Source: Aquidulcibacter paucihalophilus (lineage in GTDB: Bacteria; Pseudomonadota; Alphaproteobacteria; Caulobacterales; Caulobacteraceae). Taken from it: DNA of 64,000 nt. Location: contig CP127384.1 in assembly GCA_030285985.1 (NCBI GenBank), positions 558,001 to 622,000 on the forward strand, given 5' to 3'. Positions 45,497 through 54,349 of the stretch are shown one piece after another. How positions within the stretch are numbered: position 1 is the stretch's first letter; every line of letters starts with the position of its first letter. The translations under genes were made by a program, and so were the position numbers. The notes under the pieces are model-generated. The model did no database searches. It saw only the letters and a list, made by a program, of their open reading frames with translations, and was not told the DNA's origin.

Positions 45497-46582
45497 TTAA
45501 GCCGCCGTCTTCCGCCGCAGTCGCGCGACCCGGCGCAGCCTGCGCCAGAAGCGGCCGCGTTCGGGCTCGGGATAGGGCTGCAGGTTCTGAACGAACTCCT
45601 CGGCCGAAGCGCGCCAGCTGAATTTCTCGGCATAGGCCCGCACCGCCTTGCGGTCGCACTTCAGCGCTTCAAGGCAGGCCGTGCGCAGGTCTTCGTGGAT
45701 CGCGCCGGCGTTCGAGCCCGGGATGATGTCGATCGGCCCATGGGCCGGATAGGCCGCGACCGGCGTCCCCGCCGCCATGGCCTCGAGAATCACCAGGCCG
45801 AAGGTGTCGGTCCAGCTGGGGAAGACGAATACGTCGGCGTCACGGAAACACCGCGCCAGTTCCTCGCCGAAACGGGCACCGAGGAATTTGGCCTCGGGGT
45901 ATTTGAGTTCCAGTTCGGCGCGGGCCGGACCGTCGCCGACCACGATCTTGGTGCCCGGCAGGTCGGTTTCGAGGAAGGCCTCGATATTCTTCTCGACCGC
46001 CACCCGGCCGACATTGAGGAAGAAGGGCCGGGGCCAGTCCTTGCCACCCAGTTCGTCATAGATGCGCGGCAGGTCGGGGTTGAACTGTTCGGTGTCCACG
46101 CCCCGCGACCAGGGCGAGACGTTGCGGAACCCGCGCTCCAGCAGTTCGTCCCGCAGCGTCGGCGTGGCCACCATCAGGCGGCCCGACGGCTTGTGGAACC
46201 ACTTCATATAGGCGTAGCCAACCTGTACCGGGACCGGGAACCGGGCCGAGATGTATTCCGGGAATTTGGTGTGATAGCTGGTCGTGAACGGCAGCTTCCA
46301 TTCCACGCAGATGCGCCGCGTGGCGATGCCGATCGGTCCCTCGGTGGCGATGTGCACCGCCTCCGGCTCCAACGCCCTCAGACGTTCGCGAATCTCTTCC
46401 TCGGCCCCCAGTGCCAGCCGGATTTCCGGATAGGTCGGGGCGGCGATGGTCTTGAACTGACTGGGTTCGATGACCTCGACCTCATGGCCCATGGCGCGGC
46501 ATTCCGCGATGGTCCGGGTCAGGGTGCGGACGACGCCGTTGACCTGGGGCTCCCAGGCGTCAGTGGCCAGAACGATGCGCAT
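45497..46582 (-). CDS. Glycosyltransferase family 1 (GT4-type, mannosyltransferase-like)
   Basis: 361 residues, GT-B fold. MRIVLATDAWEPQVNGVVRT is the typical opening of the GDP-mannose-dependent alpha-mannosyltransferase (MgtA/DgdA-like) group; FLNVGRVAVEKNIEAFL starts the nucleotide-sugar domain, and FVFPSWTDTFGLVILEAMAAG has the E-x7-E motif that contacts the donor sugar. ATG 46582 is used; longer in-frame sequence upstream has no homology features. Probably makes a glycolipid or LPS component; acceptor unknown. Confidence 0.9.
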   Translation of the reverse strand: MRIVLATDAWEPQVNGVVRTLTRTIAECRAMGHEVEVIEPSQFKTIAAPTYPEIRLALGAEEEIRERLRALEPEAVHIATEGPIGIATRRICVEWKLPFTTSYHTKFPEYISARFPVPVQVGYAYMKWFHKPSGRLMVATPTLRDELLERGFRNVSPWSRGVDTEQFNPDLPRIYDELGGKDWPRPFFLNVGRVAVEKNIEAFLETDLPGTKIVVGDGPARAELELKYPEAKFLGARFGEELARCFRDADVFVFPSWTDTFGLVILEAMAAGTPVAAYPAHGPIDIIPGSNAGAIHEDLRTACLEALKCDRKAVRAYAEKFSWRASAEEFVQNLQPYPEPERGRFWRRLRRVARLRRKTAA

Positions 46583-46695
46583 GTGGGCCGGATGGCTCCG
46601 CCGTTGATCAGTCGCAACCTCTAGCGCCTCGTGCGCCCGTTGGCGAGACGCCGCAGCCTCTCCCGTTCCGTTGCGGAATGGTCTAGGACGCCGCC

Positions 46696-49600
46696 ATGAA
46701 CGCACACGTCTCCCCGCCCGTCGCCCTGTCCCAGGATTGGGATGCGCTGGACCAGGGCAAGTTCGCGGATGAGACCGCCACGGTCCGGGGCCTGCTGGCC
46801 AACATGCCGCTGGACGGGGCCGAGCGCGCCGCCGTGCTTGGCGAGGCCATCGGCCTGGTCGAACGGGCCCGCGCCAGCGTAAAGAAACAGGGCGTGGTCG
46901 AGAGCTTCCTGCAGGAATTCTCGCTGGGCACCCGCGAGGGTCTGGCCCTGATGTGCCTCGCCGAAGCCCTGCTGCGCACCCCGGACGAGGAAACCCGCGA
47001 TCGCCTGATCGCCGAAAAGATCGGCTCGGCCGACTGGTCGTCCCACCTCGGCCAGTCCGACAGCCTGTTCGTCAATGCCTCGACCTGGGGCCTGATGCTG
47101 ACCGGCAAGCTGGTCGATGTGGACGAGGAAGCCCGCACCGACCTGCCCGGCTTCCTCAAGCGAATCGTCGGTCGGCTGGGCGAGCCGGTCATCCGCGAGG
47201 CCGTCGCCGCCGCCGTGCGCATCATGGGTGAGCAGTTCGTGGTCGGCCGGACCATTGAGGCGGCGCTGAAGCGGTCCAACCGCGAAGGCTGGCTGTGCAG
47301 TTTCGACATGCTGGGCGAGGGTGCCCGCACCGCCCATGACGCCGAGCGCTATGAGAAGATCTACGCCGACGCCATCACCGCCGTCGGCAAGACGGCGAAA
47401 GGGCAGGGGCCCGAGGCCGGCCACGGCGTCTCGGTCAAGCTGTCGGCCCTGTCGCCCCGCTATGAGGCCACGCATGAGGCCCGCGTCTGGGACGAGCTCT
47501 ATCCCCGCATCCTGCGGCTGGCCCGAATCGCGGCTCAGTACGACATCAACTTCACCATGGACGCCGAAGAGGCCGACCGGCTGGCCCTGTCGCTGAAGCT
47601 GCTCGACCGGCTGGCGCGCGAGCCTGAGCTGGGCGGCTGGACCGGCCTCGGCCTCGCCGTCCAGGCCTATCAGAAGCGCTGCCCCGAGGTGATCCGTCGC
47701 GTCTCGGAACTGGCGAAGTCCTCGGGCCGCCGTCTGATGGTCCGTCTGGTCAAGGGCGCCTACTGGGACACGGAGATCAAGCGGGCGCAGGTCTTCGGCC
47801 GCACCGACTATCCGGTCTTCACCACCAAGGCCGCGACCGACCTGAACTACCTCGTCTGCGCGAAGGCGATGATCGAGGCCGCGCCGCACATCTACAGCCA
47901 GTTCGCGACCCACAACGCCCACTCCCTGGCCGCCGTCTACAAGATGGCGTCCGAGCGCGCGGTGAAGATCGAATTCCAGCGCCTGCACGGCATGGGCGAG
48001 GCGCTCTATGACGCCGCCCATGACGCCTTCGGGCCCGTGACGGTCCGCGCCTATGCGCCTGTCGGCGGGCATGAGGACCTGCTGCCCTATCTGGTGCGCC
48101 GCCTGCTTGAGAACGGGGCCAACTCCTCTTTCGTCCATGCCTTGCTGGACGAGCGGGTGCCCGCTTCCGCCGTCGCCGCCGACCCCATCTCCGCCGTCGA
48201 GGCCCACCCCGACCGCCACGCCAAGATCCCGACCCCGAAGGACATGTACATGGACCGCCAGAACTCGCTGGGCCGCGACTATTCGCAAGCCGCCGACCGT
48301 GAGCGCCACGCCGTCGCGCTGCAGAAGGTCGACAGCGAGACCCTGACCGCCGGCCCGATCATCGGCGGCAAGCTCAAGGCCGGGACCAATGCCCAGCCGG
48401 TCACCAATCCCTTCGATACGACCCGCGTCCTGGGCCATGTCTCGGAAGCGACCGAGGCCGACATCGACGCCGCCGTCGACGCCGCCGCCCGCGCCCAGAT
48501 CGCCTGGGACCGCAAGGGCGGCGCGGGCCGGGGCGCTGTGCTGCGCGCCATGGCCGATGCGCTGGAAGCCGATATGGACCGGCTGGTCGCCCTGCTTTCG
48601 CGCGAGGCCGGCAAGACCCTGAACGACGGCGTGGCCGAAATCCGCGAGGCCGCCGACTTCTGCCGCTACTACGCCATGCTGGCCGAACGCGACTTCGGCG
48701 GCCCGACCGAGCTCAAGGGCCCCGTCGGCGAGATCAACCAGCTGGTCCTGCACGGTCGCGGCGTCTTCGCCTGCATCAGCCCGTGGAATTTCCCGCTGGC
48801 CATCTTCACCGGCCAGATCGCCGCCGCTCTCGCTGCCGGCAACGCCGTCCTGGCCAAGCCCGCCGAACAGACGCCCCTGATCGCCGCCGAGGCCGTGCGC
48901 CTCTATTACAAGGCCGGTCTGGACCCGAACCTGCTGGCCCTCGTCCCCGGACGCGGCGAGACGGTTGGCGCGAAACTGGTCAGCCACCCCGGCATCGACG
49001 GCGTCGCCTTCACCGGCGGCACGGACACCGCCAACCTGATCAACCGTTCGCTGGCCGCCCGCCCGGGTGCCATCATCCCCTTCATCGCCGAGACCGGCGG
49101 CCTCAACGGCATGTTCGTCGACACGACGGCGCTGAAGGAACAGATCATCGACGACGTCATCCTGTCGGCCTTCGGCTCGTCGGGTCAGCGCTGCTCGGCC
49201 CTGCGCCTGCTCTATGTCCCGCATGACGCTGCCGACGCCCTGATCGAGGGGCTGAAGGGCGCGCTCGCCGCCCAGGTCGTGGGCGATCCGACCGACCCCG
49301 CCACCGACATCGGCCCCGTCATCGACGCCGACGCCAGGGCCATGCTCGAGGCCCACCTGAAGCGGCTCGAAGGCGATGCGAAGATCATCGCCCGCGCCGA
49401 ACTGCCCGCCGGCGCCGACAAGGGCCACCTGTTCGCCCCGACCATCGCCGAGATCCCGACCGCCGACTATCTGGAGCGCGAGGTCTTCGGCCCGATCCTG
49501 CACGTCTGCCGCTATGAGCCGTCGAAGCTGAAGGAGACGGCGTCGAAACTGGCCGCACGCGGCTATGGCCTGACGCTCGGCGTGCACAGCCGGATCGAGG

Positions 49601-49824
49601 CCTTCGCCGAGGAGGTCGCCCGCCTCGTCCCCGCCGGCAACGTCTACATCAACCGCTCGATCATCGGCGCGGTGGTCGGCGTCCAGCCCTTCGGCGGCGA
49701 GGGCCTCTCCGGCACCGGCCCCAAGGCCGGCGGCCCCTATAGCCTGATCCGCTTCGCGTCCGAAAAGGCCATCAGCAACAACATCTCCGCCCAGGGCGGC
49801 GACCCGGCGCTGCTGAACCTCTAG
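46696..49824 (+). CDS. putA: Bifunctional proline dehydrogenase/L-glutamate gamma-semialdehyde dehydrogenase
   Basis: Oxidises proline to glutamate: FAD-dependent PRODH barrel (about residues 120-450; SVKLSALSPRYEA, RLVKGAYWDTEIKRAQ, EFQRLHGMGEALY) and NAD-dependent P5C dehydrogenase (about 530-1000; SPWNFPLAIFTGQ, VAFTGGTDTANLIN, general-base Glu in FIAETGG, catalytic Cys near 833 in SSGQRCSALRLLY). At 1042 residues and without an N-terminal ribbon-helix-helix domain, it is the short, non-DNA-binding PutA type. It is divergent from the glycosyltransferase, 113 bases apart, and its stop overlaps the convergent membrane-protein gene by 4 bases. Confidence 0.96.
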   Translation: MNAHVSPPVALSQDWDALDQGKFADETATVRGLLANMPLDGAERAAVLGEAIGLVERARASVKKQGVVESFLQEFSLGTREGLALMCLAEALLRTPDEETRDRLIAEKIGSADWSSHLGQSDSLFVNASTWGLMLTGKLVDVDEEARTDLPGFLKRIVGRLGEPVIREAVAAAVRIMGEQFVVGRTIEAALKRSNREGWLCSFDMLGEGARTAHDAERYEKIYADAITAVGKTAKGQGPEAGHGVSVKLSALSPRYEATHEARVWDELYPRILRLARIAAQYDINFTMDAEEADRLALSLKLLDRLAREPELGGWTGLGLAVQAYQKRCPEVIRRVSELAKSSGRRLMVRLVKGAYWDTEIKRAQVFGRTDYPVFTTKAATDLNYLVCAKAMIEAAPHIYSQFATHNAHSLAAVYKMASERAVKIEFQRLHGMGEALYDAAHDAFGPVTVRAYAPVGGHEDLLPYLVRRLLENGANSSFVHALLDERVPASAVAADPISAVEAHPDRHAKIPTPKDMYMDRQNSLGRDYSQAADRERHAVALQKVDSETLTAGPIIGGKLKAGTNAQPVTNPFDTTRVLGHVSEATEADIDAAVDAAARAQIAWDRKGGAGRGAVLRAMADALEADMDRLVALLSREAGKTLNDGVAEIREAADFCRYYAMLAERDFGGPTELKGPVGEINQLVLHGRGVFACISPWNFPLAIFTGQIAAALAAGNAVLAKPAEQTPLIAAEAVRLYYKAGLDPNLLALVPGRGETVGAKLVSHPGIDGVAFTGGTDTANLINRSLAARPGAIIPFIAETGGLNGMFVDTTALKEQIIDDVILSAFGSSGQRCSALRLLYVPHDAADALIEGLKGALAAQVVGDPTDPATDIGPVIDADARAMLEAHLKRLEGDAKIIARAELPAGADKGHLFAPTIAEIPTADYLEREVFGPILHVCRYEPSKLKETASKLAARGYGLTLGVHSRIEAFAEEVARLVPAGNVYINRSIIGAVVGVQPFGGEGLSGTGPKAGGPYSLIRFASEKAISNNISAQGGDPALLNL

Positions 49825-50369
49825 GCGGTCCGCGTCGGGCTGGCCGCTTCCCGGAACAGCCAGGCTGCGAGCAGCCAGCCGAGCGAGAACACGCCGACGA
49901 TGCCGAAGACGATCTGCCCGTCGGCGAGCGCGACGAAGGCTGTCCCGAACTGCGCCGCCGCGGTCACGGCCATGGCGAGCGCCATGCCGCTCGGCCGGAA
50001 GCGGGCCAGGAACGATCCGATGATCCCGATGGCGATGACGCCGAAGAAGATCTGGTTCAGCGGGTTGTCTTCATTGCCGATGATGCCGACGGCGAGGTTC
50101 GACCAGACGATCAGGAAACTGGTCCCCACCGCCACCACCATCCCGGCCCGATAGGCCAGCTCGCCCGACAGCCTCAGCCCGATCTCGCAGACTCCGGCGG
50201 CGACGAGCAGCATCACGCCCCAGGCGACGAAGTCGAACGTGGTCCACGGGATATTGATCATCAGCTTCGCGGCCACAGGGATCAACCAGGCGAAGACCGC
50301 CCCGCCCCAGATCGCGATGCGCAGCCATCGACTGAGCCGTTCCCTGTTGTTCGCCGTCGCCATGGTCAT
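49821..50369 (-). CDS. Integral membrane protein of unknown function
   Basis: 182 residues, predicted five membrane segments (IAIWGGAVFAWLIPVAAKLM, FVAWGVMLLVAAGVCEIG, AGMVVAVGTSFLIVWSNLAV, FFGVIAIGIIGSFLARF and a C-terminal pair). The helix with WSNLAVGIIGNEDNPLN is a recognisable pattern in several alphaproteobacterial hypothetical membrane proteins, but no function is known. The start is chosen at 50369 because GGGACAGG precedes it and the residues before it are unlike a protein N-terminus; 50363 is also possible. Confidence 0.75.
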   Translation of the reverse strand: MTMATANNRERLSRWLRIAIWGGAVFAWLIPVAAKLMINIPWTTFDFVAWGVMLLVAAGVCEIGLRLSGELAYRAGMVVAVGTSFLIVWSNLAVGIIGNEDNPLNQIFFGVIAIGIIGSFLARFRPSGMALAMAVTAAAQFGTAFVALADGQIVFGIVGVFSLGWLLAAWLFREAASPTRTA

Positions 50370-50465
50370 CGCCCTGTCCCGCTTCCTGAATGAAGCCCCA
50401 TCCTGACGGCACGGCCGGTGAGCCGCATGAGCAAGTTGTGACGGCCTGCTGAAAAGCGCCGCCCG

Positions 50466-50502
50466 AACGACGAAAGCCGGCTCCACTCGCGTGAAACCGG
50501 CT
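50466..50502 (-). terminator. Intrinsic terminator after rtcB
   Basis: On the minus strand, 4 bases after the rtcB stop, a 12-bp stem (AGCCGGTTTCAC-GCGA-GTGGAGCCGGCT, two G-T pairs) is followed by TTCGTCGTT. Confidence 0.82.
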
Positions 50503-50506
50503 CCCG

Positions 50507-51727
50507 TCATCCCTTGACGCACACCACCTGACGCAGGGTGTGCACGACCTCGATCAGGTCGGTCTGGGCCGCGATGACCGCGTCGATGTCCTTGTAGGCC
50601 ATCGGCGTTTCGTCGATCACCTCGGCGTCCTTGCGGCATTCGACGCCTTCGGTGGCGCGGATGTGATCCTCCACCGTGAAGCGCCGCTTGGCCTCGGTCC
50701 GGCTCATCGCCCGACCGGCGCCGTGCGAGCAGGTGCAGAACGAGTCCGCATTGCCCTTGCCGCGCACGATGAAGGATTTCGCCCCCATCGAGCCGGGGAT
50801 GATGCCCAGTTCATCCAGCTTGGCCGACACCGCGCCCTTCCGGGTCAGGAACACGTCCTTGCCGAAATGGCGCTCCTTCGAGACGTAGTTGTGGTGGCAG
50901 TTCACCGCTTCCTGCGTCGTCTCCAGATCCGGCCAGAACGCGCGCAGCACGGTCAGGACGCTGTCCATCATCACCTCGCGGTTGGCGCGCGCGTATTTCT
51001 GCGCCCACGACACCGCCCGGACATAGTGGATGAAGCCGTCCGTCCCTTCCGGGAAATAGGCCAGGTCCTGGTCCGGCAGGTTGATGTGCCAGCGCCGCAT
51101 CTCGTGCTTGGCCCGTTCGATGAAATAGGTCCCGAACCGGTTGCCCACGCCCCGCGAGCCGGAGTGCAGCATCACCCACACGTCCCCCGCCTCATCGAGG
51201 CAAAGCTCGATGAAGTGGTTGCCCGTGCCCAGCGTCCCCAGATGGCCGAAGCCACGCGGGTGCGCCGCCTTGGGATGAGCCTCGACCACGGCGTCGTAGC
51301 CGGCCTTGAGCTCGCCCCAGCGGGTCACGGCCGAGGCCGGCGGCTCGCCGGCCCAGGCGCCCTTGTCGTTGCGCCCGCCGTTGTCGGTCCGGCCGTGCGG
51401 AACGGCCGCCTCGATGGCGGAGCGGATGCCCGACAGGTCGTCCGGCAGGTGTTCGGCGCGGATCGAGGTCCGCACCGCCATCATGCCGCAGCCGATGTCC
51501 ACGCCCACGGCGGCCGGGATGATGGCCCCCACGGTCGGGATCACCGACCCCACGGTCGCGCCCATGCCCCAGTGCACGTCGGGCATGACCGCGACGTGTT
51601 TGTGGATGAACGGCAGCGAGGCCACGTTCTTCAGCTGCTTCAGCGCCGCATCCTCGATGGGCACTCCCCGGGTCCACGCCTTGATCGGCACATGGTCCGG
51701 GTTTTCGATCACGTCATAGCCACGCAT
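50507..51727 (-). CDS. rtcB: RtcB family RNA ligase
   Basis: GTP- and Mn2+-dependent ligase joining 2',3'-cyclic phosphate (or 3'-phosphate) to 5'-OH RNA ends. Metal and nucleotide motifs: VMPDVHWGMGATVG (residues about 48-61), VGVDIGCGMM with the conserved Asp and Cys, LGTLGTGNHFIEL, MLHSGSRGVGN, NCHHNYVSKERHFG, and the guanylylated-His region SFCTCSHGAGRAMSR. 406 residues, as in the bacterial RtcB2-like group. No RtcA or RtcR neighbour; it stands as a single-gene unit with its own terminator. Confidence 0.94.
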   Translation of the reverse strand: MRGYDVIENPDHVPIKAWTRGVPIEDAALKQLKNVASLPFIHKHVAVMPDVHWGMGATVGSVIPTVGAIIPAAVGVDIGCGMMAVRTSIRAEHLPDDLSGIRSAIEAAVPHGRTDNGGRNDKGAWAGEPPASAVTRWGELKAGYDAVVEAHPKAAHPRGFGHLGTLGTGNHFIELCLDEAGDVWVMLHSGSRGVGNRFGTYFIERAKHEMRRWHINLPDQDLAYFPEGTDGFIHYVRAVSWAQKYARANREVMMDSVLTVLRAFWPDLETTQEAVNCHHNYVSKERHFGKDVFLTRKGAVSAKLDELGIIPGSMGAKSFIVRGKGNADSFCTCSHGAGRAMSRTEAKRRFTVEDHIRATEGVECRKDAEVIDETPMAYKDIDAVIAAQTDLIEVVHTLRQVVCVKG

Positions 51728-51782
51728 GGCCGACGTCTCCTTCTCTGTCTGATCCTCCCGGACCGACCGTCAGGCGTCTTGC

Positions 51783-51821
51783 GGATACAAGAAACCCCTC
51801 CGGCCGGTGGCGGGAGGGGTT
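51783..51821 (-). terminator. Intrinsic terminator, minus strand
   Basis: AACCCCTCC...GGAGGGGTT 9-bp stem; on the minus strand it is followed by TCTTGT (partial T-tract). It lies 36 bases after the stop of a 31-codon frame and about 220 bases after the CoA-transferase gene. Confidence 0.75.
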
Positions 51822-51857
51822 GCTGGAAAACCGAAGTCAGAATGACCGGCTGTTCTC

Positions 51858-51953
51858 CTATACACCCTCCGCACGCGCGTCCTTGCCCTCGACCGGCTGG
51901 CGGTCGAGCGACATGGGCAGGCTTGCGTTGAGGCGATAGGCGAACATGGTCAT
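51858..51953 (-). CDS. Possible small protein (31 aa)
   Basis: Peptide MTMFAYRLNASLPMSLDRQ and a 12-residue charged tail. The ribosome site is weak (CGAAAACGAG). Support is positional: a terminator begins shortly after its stop, and there is no other gene in this gap. It may instead be untranslated 3' sequence of the CoA-transferase transcript. Low confidence. Confidence 0.25.
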   Translation of the reverse strand: MTMFAYRLNASLPMSLDRQPVEGKDARAEGV

Positions 51954-52041
51954 CTCGTTTTCGGGAGGGCGCTGATAGGCGAAGGCTGTCGGAAAGACCA
52001 CCCCCAATTCACTCGGCAAGCTCCGGCGTGGCGCCGGTGCG

Positions 52042-53370
52042 TCAGTCCAGCAAACCCGTCTCCCGCGCCGAACGCTCCAGGCCATCGCGGAATTTCGGAT
52101 CCGCGATGGTGATCAGGGCGCGGGTGCGTTCGGCGTCGCTCTTGCCTTTGAGTTCGGCCCGGCCATGCTCGGTAACGATGATATGGACGTCGTTGCGCGG
52201 GACCGTCACCGGTCCGTCGAGCCGGGCCACGATGCGCGAGACCGTCCCCTTCGCCGCCGTCGAATGGCAGGCGATGATCGACCGCCCCCCGGCCGAGGCA
52301 TAGGCCCCGCGCACGAAGTCCAGCTGGCCACCCGAGGCCGTGAACTGGCGCCCGTTCAGATGCTCCGAACAGCAGGCCCCGGTCAGGTCGACCTGCAGGG
52401 TGGCATTGACCGAGATCATCCGGTCATTGCGGGCGATGACCGCCGGATCGTTCACATGGTCGACGGGGTACGCCTCCATGTCGCGATTGCCGTCGAGGAA
52501 GTCGTAGGTGGCCCGCGTCCCCATGCAGAAGGAGAATACCCCCTTGCCCGGATGCAGGGTCTTGCGGGCGTTGGTGATCACGCCCTGCTGCATCAGCTCG
52601 ACCAGCCCCGGCGTCAGCATCTCGGTGTGCAGGCCGAGGTCGCGGCGCCCGTGCAGGGCCGCGCAGACGGCGTTCGGCAGGGCCCCGATGCCCATCTGCA
52701 GCGTCGAGCCGTCCTCGATCAGGTCCGCGATCAGGCCGCCGATGGCGAGGTCACTGGGCGCGGGCGCGGCCACCGGCAGTTCGAGCAGGGGCACGGCGTT
52801 CTGGACCACCGCCGTCACCCGCGAAACATGGATGGTGCAGTCGCCGAACACCCGCGGCATCGCCGGATTGACCTCGAGGATGATCCGCCCGGCGTGCGCG
52901 CTGACCGGCTGGTTGTAGTCAGTGTTGATCCCGAAGCTGAAGAAGCCGTCCTCGTCCATCGGCGAGACGGTGCAGATCAGGGTATTGACCCCGGCCTCCC
53001 GCATCAGGCGCGGGACCTGCTGGAAGCCGGTGGGAATGAAGGTCACCGGATTGGGCCGCCCCGCCGCCCGCGCCCGCGCCTCCAGCCCGCGCTCGATGGC
53101 GCTGTGGAACAGGCTCATCGGCCGGATCCGGCCCATCAGCGCGTCCTGGAACACCGTCCCGCCGGCGATGCCGGTGGAGAGCAGATAGTAGAGGCGGACA
53201 TCATCGACCTGCCCGGCCCGCGCCCGGTCCGCCAGGGCGGCGAGGATGGCGGGCGGCTGCGAGAAACCGAGGCCCATCGCCACCCGGGCGCCCGAGGGGA
53301 TCAGGGCGGCGGCCTCGGCCGCGGACATCAGGCGCTGGGCAAACAGGGTGTGCGGCATGACGGTTTCCAT
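52042..53370 (-). CDS. Acetyl-CoA hydrolase/transferase family protein (CoA-transferase)
   Basis: About 442 residues, the two-domain Cat1/AbfT-type CoA-transferase fold. Family marks: LMSAAEAAALIPSGARVAMG at the N-terminus, MGIGALPNAVCAAL, LGLHTEMLTPGLVELM (Glu is the likely acyl-accepting residue, as in 4-hydroxybutyrate CoA-transferase), and GGQLDFVRGAYASAGGRSI in the C-terminal domain. Exact substrates cannot be told; 4-hydroxybutyrate, acetate or acetoacetate are possible. It lies 55 bases after the HMG-CoA lyase gene and probably shares its transcript. Start is 53370 or 53358. Confidence 0.88.
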   Translation of the reverse strand: METVMPHTLFAQRLMSAAEAAALIPSGARVAMGLGFSQPPAILAALADRARAGQVDDVRLYYLLSTGIAGGTVFQDALMGRIRPMSLFHSAIERGLEARARAAGRPNPVTFIPTGFQQVPRLMREAGVNTLICTVSPMDEDGFFSFGINTDYNQPVSAHAGRIILEVNPAMPRVFGDCTIHVSRVTAVVQNAVPLLELPVAAPAPSDLAIGGLIADLIEDGSTLQMGIGALPNAVCAALHGRRDLGLHTEMLTPGLVELMQQGVITNARKTLHPGKGVFSFCMGTRATYDFLDGNRDMEAYPVDHVNDPAVIARNDRMISVNATLQVDLTGACCSEHLNGRQFTASGGQLDFVRGAYASAGGRSIIACHSTAAKGTVSRIVARLDGPVTVPRNDVHIIVTEHGRAELKGKSDAERTRALITIADPKFRDGLERSARETGLLD

Positions 53371-53425
53371 CGGCGAACCCGGACCCTGCCACATCGCGAG
53401 GCCCGCCGACCTGCCTTTGCGCAAA

Positions 53426-54349
53426 TCAGTTGCGGCGCGGTGGCCACCCGCCCGCCCGGCTCAGCGCGCTCGGGGCCGGGCGGCCGATCTTCTCCCCGAT
53501 CCAGCGGGCCGTATTGATCAGGGCGTCGAGGTCATAGCCGGTCGAATAGCCGGCGCGTTCCAGCATATAGACCAGGTCCTCGGTGGCGATGTTCCCCGTG
53601 GCACCCGGGGCGAAGGGACAGCCGCCGATCCCCCCGACCGAGGCATCCAGAACGCTCACCCCCGCCTCGATCCCCGCATAGGCATTGGCCAGGCCGGTGT
53701 TGCGGGTGTCGTGGAAATGCAGCCGCAGGACGGCGTCGGGCGCTGCTTTGCGGGCCGCCTCCACCTTGCGCGTCACGGCCCAGGGATCGCCCGCGCCGAT
53801 GGTGTCGGCCAGGGCGATTTCCGAGACGCCCAGTTCGGCGATCCGCCCGACCAGATCGGCGACCTGTTCGGCCGAGACCTCGCCGTCGAACGGACAGCCC
53901 CAGACGCAGGACAGGGTGGCGGACAGGGATGGCGTCGCGCCCGGTTGACCCGCGGCATTGGCGCGGCCCGCGATGATGTCAGCCAGCATCTGCACCTGCT
54001 GGTCGACCGACAGGCCCTGGTTCTTCAGCCCGAAGCCGTCCGTGGCGGACATGGCCACATTGACCTCGTCCACCGCCGTCCCGAGCGCGCGATCATAGCC
54101 CTTGCCGTTCAGAACCAGACCGATGCGGCTGCGACCCGCCGTGTGGGGCAGGGCGGCCATGACCTCTTCGGCGCCCGCCATCTGCGGCACATATATCGGA
54201 TGGACGAAGCTGACGGCCTCGATCCGGCGCGCCCCCGCGGCCTCCAGCCGTTGCACCAGTTCGGCGCGGACCGCTGGTTCAAGGACAGTCTTCTCGTTCT
54301 GCAGCCCATCGCGGGGGCCAACCTCGACGATGGTGACGGGTCGGCTCAC
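53426..54349 (-). CDS. Hydroxymethylglutaryl-CoA lyase
   Basis: Splits HMG-CoA into acetoacetate and acetyl-CoA, the last step of leucine degradation. TIM-barrel motifs: VEVGPRDGLQNE (residues 9-20), with the metal-binding Asp; LHFHDTRNTGLAN; and GGIGGCPFAPGATGN with the catalytic Cys. 307 residues. The GTG start overlaps the stop of the GT39 gene by 4 bases. With the bkd complex and the CoA-transferase it supports a complete branched-chain acid route to acetyl-CoA, though the intermediate enzymes are not in the window. Confidence 0.94.
   Translation of the reverse strand: MSRPVTIVEVGPRDGLQNEKTVLEPAVRAELVQRLEAAGARRIEAVSFVHPIYVPQMAGAEEVMAALPHTAGRSRIGLVLNGKGYDRALGTAVDEVNVAMSATDGFGLKNQGLSVDQQVQMLADIIAGRANAAGQPGATPSLSATLSCVWGCPFDGEVSAEQVADLVGRIAELGVSEIALADTIGAGDPWAVTRKVEAARKAAPDAVLRLHFHDTRNTGLANAYAGIEAGVSVLDASVGGIGGCPFAPGATGNIATEDLVYMLERAGYSTGYDLDALINTARWIGEKIGRPAPSALSRAGGWPPRRN

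Larger units (their letters stand above)
51728..52041. other. Intergenic region between rtcB and the CoA-transferase gene
   Basis: 314 bases without a confident gene. It holds a minus-strand terminator (51783-51821) and a 31-codon minus-strand frame (51858-51953). The rtcB promoter must lie at its left end; no clear promoter motif was seen. Confidence 0.6.

Noticed and set aside
46621..49587. Open frame of 988 codons antisense to putA
   Set aside because: putA is complete with all catalytic motifs; the antisense frame has no ribosome site and the biased composition expected when a GC-rich gene is read backwards.
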